DNA from: Nymphaea colorata
Taxonomy: Eukaryota > Streptophyta > Magnoliopsida > Nymphaeales > Nymphaeaceae
Direction of reading: 5' to 3'
Assembly: GCF_008831285.2 (NCBI RefSeq)
Contig: NC_045146.1
Location: forward strand, 20,971,289-21,035,288
Length of the DNA stretch: 64,000 bases
The notes beneath the pieces are model-generated. The model did not search any database, was not told the origin of the DNA, and worked only from the letters and a program-made list of their open reading frames with translations. Both the position numbers and the translations under genes were made by a program. Shown piece by piece: positions 61,121-64,000 of this stretch; the stretch's first letter is position 1; each line of letters opens with the position of its first letter.

Positions 61121-62843
61121 TATTAAAATTAGCTAAACCTTCAATAATCACAAATGTGAACACAATCAATGACATAGATCTGATATGGATGTATAGAATG
61201 AGAATTACATGTAATGTGATTACAACATGTCTATTCTCAACTAGCCCTACTTTAAAACCTTATGCAGATCAAAAATACAAACATAGAATGGAACCAAAGA
61301 ATTTTAAACTATATTCTGCAGAAAAACTGAATATGGTCTATACATAAGAGCAAACAAAATACAAACTCCCACTAAATCAGCACATCATCCAAGAATAACA
61401 CCCTCATACGAACAACATGTTCGTGAAAGACCTTAGGTGTTAAACCATTGGTAAGCGGATCCACAATCATATAGTTTGTCCCAATATGCTTTAAAGATAC
61501 CTGACCATTCTGTATCTTTTTTTTAAGAGCCAAAAACTTGATGTTGATGTGCTTAAGTTTTTGTTAATTACACAAAAAATGTGAAATTGGAAAAGTAAAA
61601 TCTGAGAGCACATGTGAAAGAAATCCACTCATGAGAGCCTCCTCATCTGAATTGGAATTTGACAACAAACATGTTAACGAATAAAAGTGATTACAATGGA
61701 ATACATATTAGGATTGCTGAGAATTTAAAGGTCAGGCTTAAAACCATGTGTTGCATTTTCCTCATGTTTGTTTGTTAAAAGTTGTGTATGATTTATTGTA
61801 CTTCGCACACTCTCATTTCAATAGCAAAGAAATGACTTGTAGGTTGGTGAAATATATATGGAGCAATACTTGTCTATCTAGATTACCTGTTCTTCAGCAG
61901 TGTTGAGTTGTTCTTTTTATCTTTTTTTTTTTACTTCTAAAGTATTTTACTTTTAATTGGTAAGCTGACTGTGACAACTCGATGATATGATGGAGGCATC
62001 GGCTTCATTGGTGGTGACTTGCTAAATTAAAAGGAAAAAAAGAAGATATTTTTTTTCATATTTTAATTTTAGCACACATAATTGTCAAACAACTTTAGTT
62101 TATAGTGTAGTTTGCTTGAGCAAAATAGAGGAAAAGAAAGCTGAGCCATTAATGTTCATGTACTTACTTTTAGTCTAAAAATTTTGAGTGAAAAGAACGA
62201 AGTTTTTGGGAAGAAATTAGAAATCCTTGTTCTCTTTTTTCATTTTTTATTTTTAAAGTCAAGATAAATTTTATTTTGCATTTTTTTTTTGGAAGTTGGG
62301 GGTGAGTGGCTAGTTGGAGAATTAATAGATGCACTGTTATTATTCAGATTTTCTCAAGCAAGGGCTATTAAATTTGTTTTACATTTCCCTTGTTTGTACA
62401 CTAGTCAAAAAGAGAAAACGAGTGTACATGTACATTGTATCGAGTGGTGTGTTGAGGACGAAAGATTTTCAGTCTAAACTTAGATTGGAGAAATCTGTCA
62501 ATTCTATATATAAAAATGATTTTCAATCTATATATATATATACCGCCTCATTAACACAACCCAAACAAAAAAAAAATACATTGAATTGCATGTGTGAGAG
62601 GGATTCTTCTCACAGCTGGAGGAATGCATGTTATTTATATAATAGAAAGAGAGACTGCGAGTGTGTGGGTGAGAGTTCGTGCCATGTGCTTGAATCTGCC
62701 TGTGCCTGAGCTAGAACCGATAGAAGTCCTTGGAATGGGATGGACCGGTTCAATGGCAGACACTGGTGGTCCGTCAGCTTGATTCATGGGTTGTGTTGTA
62801 GAAAGGTAGCTACTTTTTTGGAATGGTTCGGTCATGTATCATT
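61121..62843 (-). repeat. Right arm of the ~1.7-kb inverted duplication (with Copia 3' end)
   Basis: Reverse-complement match to 4919-6667. It includes a Copia RNase H terminus on the minus strand (ending near 61380) with its 3' non-coding region. Unlike the left arm, the Copia part continues past the shared boundary into polypurine tract and LTR (60576-61120). This copy is therefore the more complete Copia end, and the left arm is the truncated one. Confidence 0.88.
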
Positions 62844-62845
62844 CC

Positions 62846-63510
62846 GAACAGGTAGCGGGATCAACGGCGCACCAACAACATTGAGGAGAAGTGGGAGCTC
62901 GGAGTTGCCGCCACCACCAACACCAGGTAGAGGTGCTGCCGGTCTAACCGCAGAGACTTGTGAACATTTCATCCACGTCTTGACGTTGCTCCATGAATTT
63001 GATTTCGTGGACCCGTCCATTGGGTTGAATATCTCCTCTGGAATGGGAACCTCAAGTACCGTGTCAAGTCCATCTTCTTTGTCGAGGTTCGGGAGTAGTT
63101 TCCTCATCGAAACGTCCCGCACCGTCACCGGCAACACCACCTCCTTCCTCTCCCCTCCGTTGTTCGCCTTCCAAGATGGAAAGGCAGGGGAAGAAGACAC
63201 TTCTTCATACCTATGCGGCTCCCCTTATTTTACGGTCCTATGAGATTGAATGGGTGGAGGAGAGTCGAATGGATCCATTCCATGGTTTTTGGGGGACATT
63301 TAAACGTGTCCACGTTTCCAAGTTGCAGGGAGACACCCGATTATAACAAAATATATAAATAATATTTATAAATGTATAAAATTATAATAAAATATTGCTA
63401 TTTATAAATATATCTCAATTTGTTTTTCCCTGTGATTTTGACTTGTACAGGGGCTTATGTTGCATATATTTTTTTGGTTTGGACTGCATATACGTTAATT
63501 TCGACTTTTG
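62846..63510 (-). pseudogene. Second copy of DUF620 promoter and exon 1
   Basis: The minus strand matches ~11345-12022 of the intact DUF620 gene, including ~300 bp of upstream sequence and most of exon 1 (MRKLLPNLDKEDGLDTVLEV, NSELPLLLNVVGAPLIPLP). The reading frame is still open, with about a dozen replacements in ~120 residues. The copy breaks within exon 1, about 40 bp before the donor site, directly at the edge of the inverted-repeat arm (62843-62846). It has no exons 2 and 3, so it cannot make the full protein. Confidence 0.9.
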
Positions 63511-63723
63511 CTTATATGATAACAATGAAACAGATTTAGTCAGTTGAAAATTAATTCTCTTTTCAGTTAATGGTATGTGGTTGTCTGCACTTTCGAGTCA
63601 TCTTCCACATTGAGACGGCTTTCATGGAGCACTGAAACAAAGACTTCATTAAAATCAAAGCTTCCAAGCTCCTTTTTGTAACTGAAGCACTTAGTGGCGA
63701 AAAACTCACAAAATGGAACAAAT

Positions 63724-63915
63724 TTAATTACTTTTGTCTTCTATTCTATGAGAGGGCATTGTTTTACCCTAGTATATATATGTACATATACATGTATATA
63801 TACAATATTACATATGCGTGCAAAAGTCCCAAGCCTCTAGTTAATTACTTTTTTCTTCTATTCTATGAGAGGGCATTGTTTTACCCTAGTATATATATGT
63901 ACATATATATGTATG
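63724..63915. repeat. ~75-bp direct repeat, period 117 bp, with TA-rich tails
   Basis: TTAATTACTTTT...TTCTATTCTATGAGAGGGCA and TTGTTTTACCCTAGTATATA occur at 63724-63800 and 63841-63915. The window ends in an AT palindrome (63951-64000). Confidence 0.9.
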
Positions 63916-64000
63916 ATAATGTGTGTGCGCACACATATTGATATAGGAATTTATTTATATATATATGAATATATATATATATATTCATATATATATAAAT

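Overview
The window looks like nuclear DNA from a flowering plant. It is AT-rich, with long (TA)n, (CT)n and (GA)n tracts, and its few genes are separated by decayed Copia, LINE, CACTA-like and small inverted-repeat elements. Several genes contain GT-AG introns, and the proteins belong to plant families: histone H4 with plant-type sequence, DUF620, NDR1/HIN1-like, a RING-H2 protein of the BRH1/RHA type, TTG1, a MiAMP1-like peptide and an At1g01080-like chloroplast RNA-binding protein. I cannot name the species.

Layout, left to right. Bases 1-8000 are a mosaic of gene fragments and retroelement debris: a frameshifted PDR-type ABCG transporter piece, an antisense scrap of DUF620 exon 3, a Walker A exon of another PDR gene, and one arm of a ~1.7 kb inverted duplication that abuts a Copia fragment. 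Bases 8500-20500 hold histone H4 (8802-9113), a three-exon DUF620 gene (11755-13755), a ~2 kb non-coding LTR element (14572-16620), a small intronless plant protein (17107-17352, minus) and an NDR1/HIN1-like gene (19785-20483). Bases 20500-33000 hold a second NDR1/HIN1-like gene (27566-28198) and a degenerate-Nudix protein (31581-32240, minus). Bases 34000-37000 are a decayed LINE followed by a CACTA-like element. A RING-H2 E3 ligase gene (38881-39375, minus) and a TTG1 gene (45801-47268, minus) follow. The TTG1 coding region is interrupted by what reads as a GC-AG intron, and a ~2.3 kb inverted-repeat element carrying an ABCG scrap lies ~440 bp upstream of its start. Further right are a MiAMP1-like antimicrobial peptide gene broken by a frameshift (50605-50936) and a chloroplast RRM gene with a premature stop and a frameshift (54689-57520, minus). 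The last 3.5 kb contain the other arm of the inverted duplication, a Copia 3' LTR, and a second copy of DUF620 exon 1.

No operon-like or pathway clustering is visible. The genes look functionally unrelated: chromatin, membrane/defence-type proteins, ubiquitination, and epidermal/flavonoid regulation. The main structural theme is duplication and capture of gene pieces. DUF620 has an intact copy plus two fragments, and PDR/ABCG occurs as three fragments. The two ends of the window carry related composite sequences in opposite orientation. I found no convincing new enzymatic or defence system; the most notable items are the GC-AG intron in TTG1, the altered-cysteine frameshifted MiAMP1-like locus and the gene-fragment mosaics.
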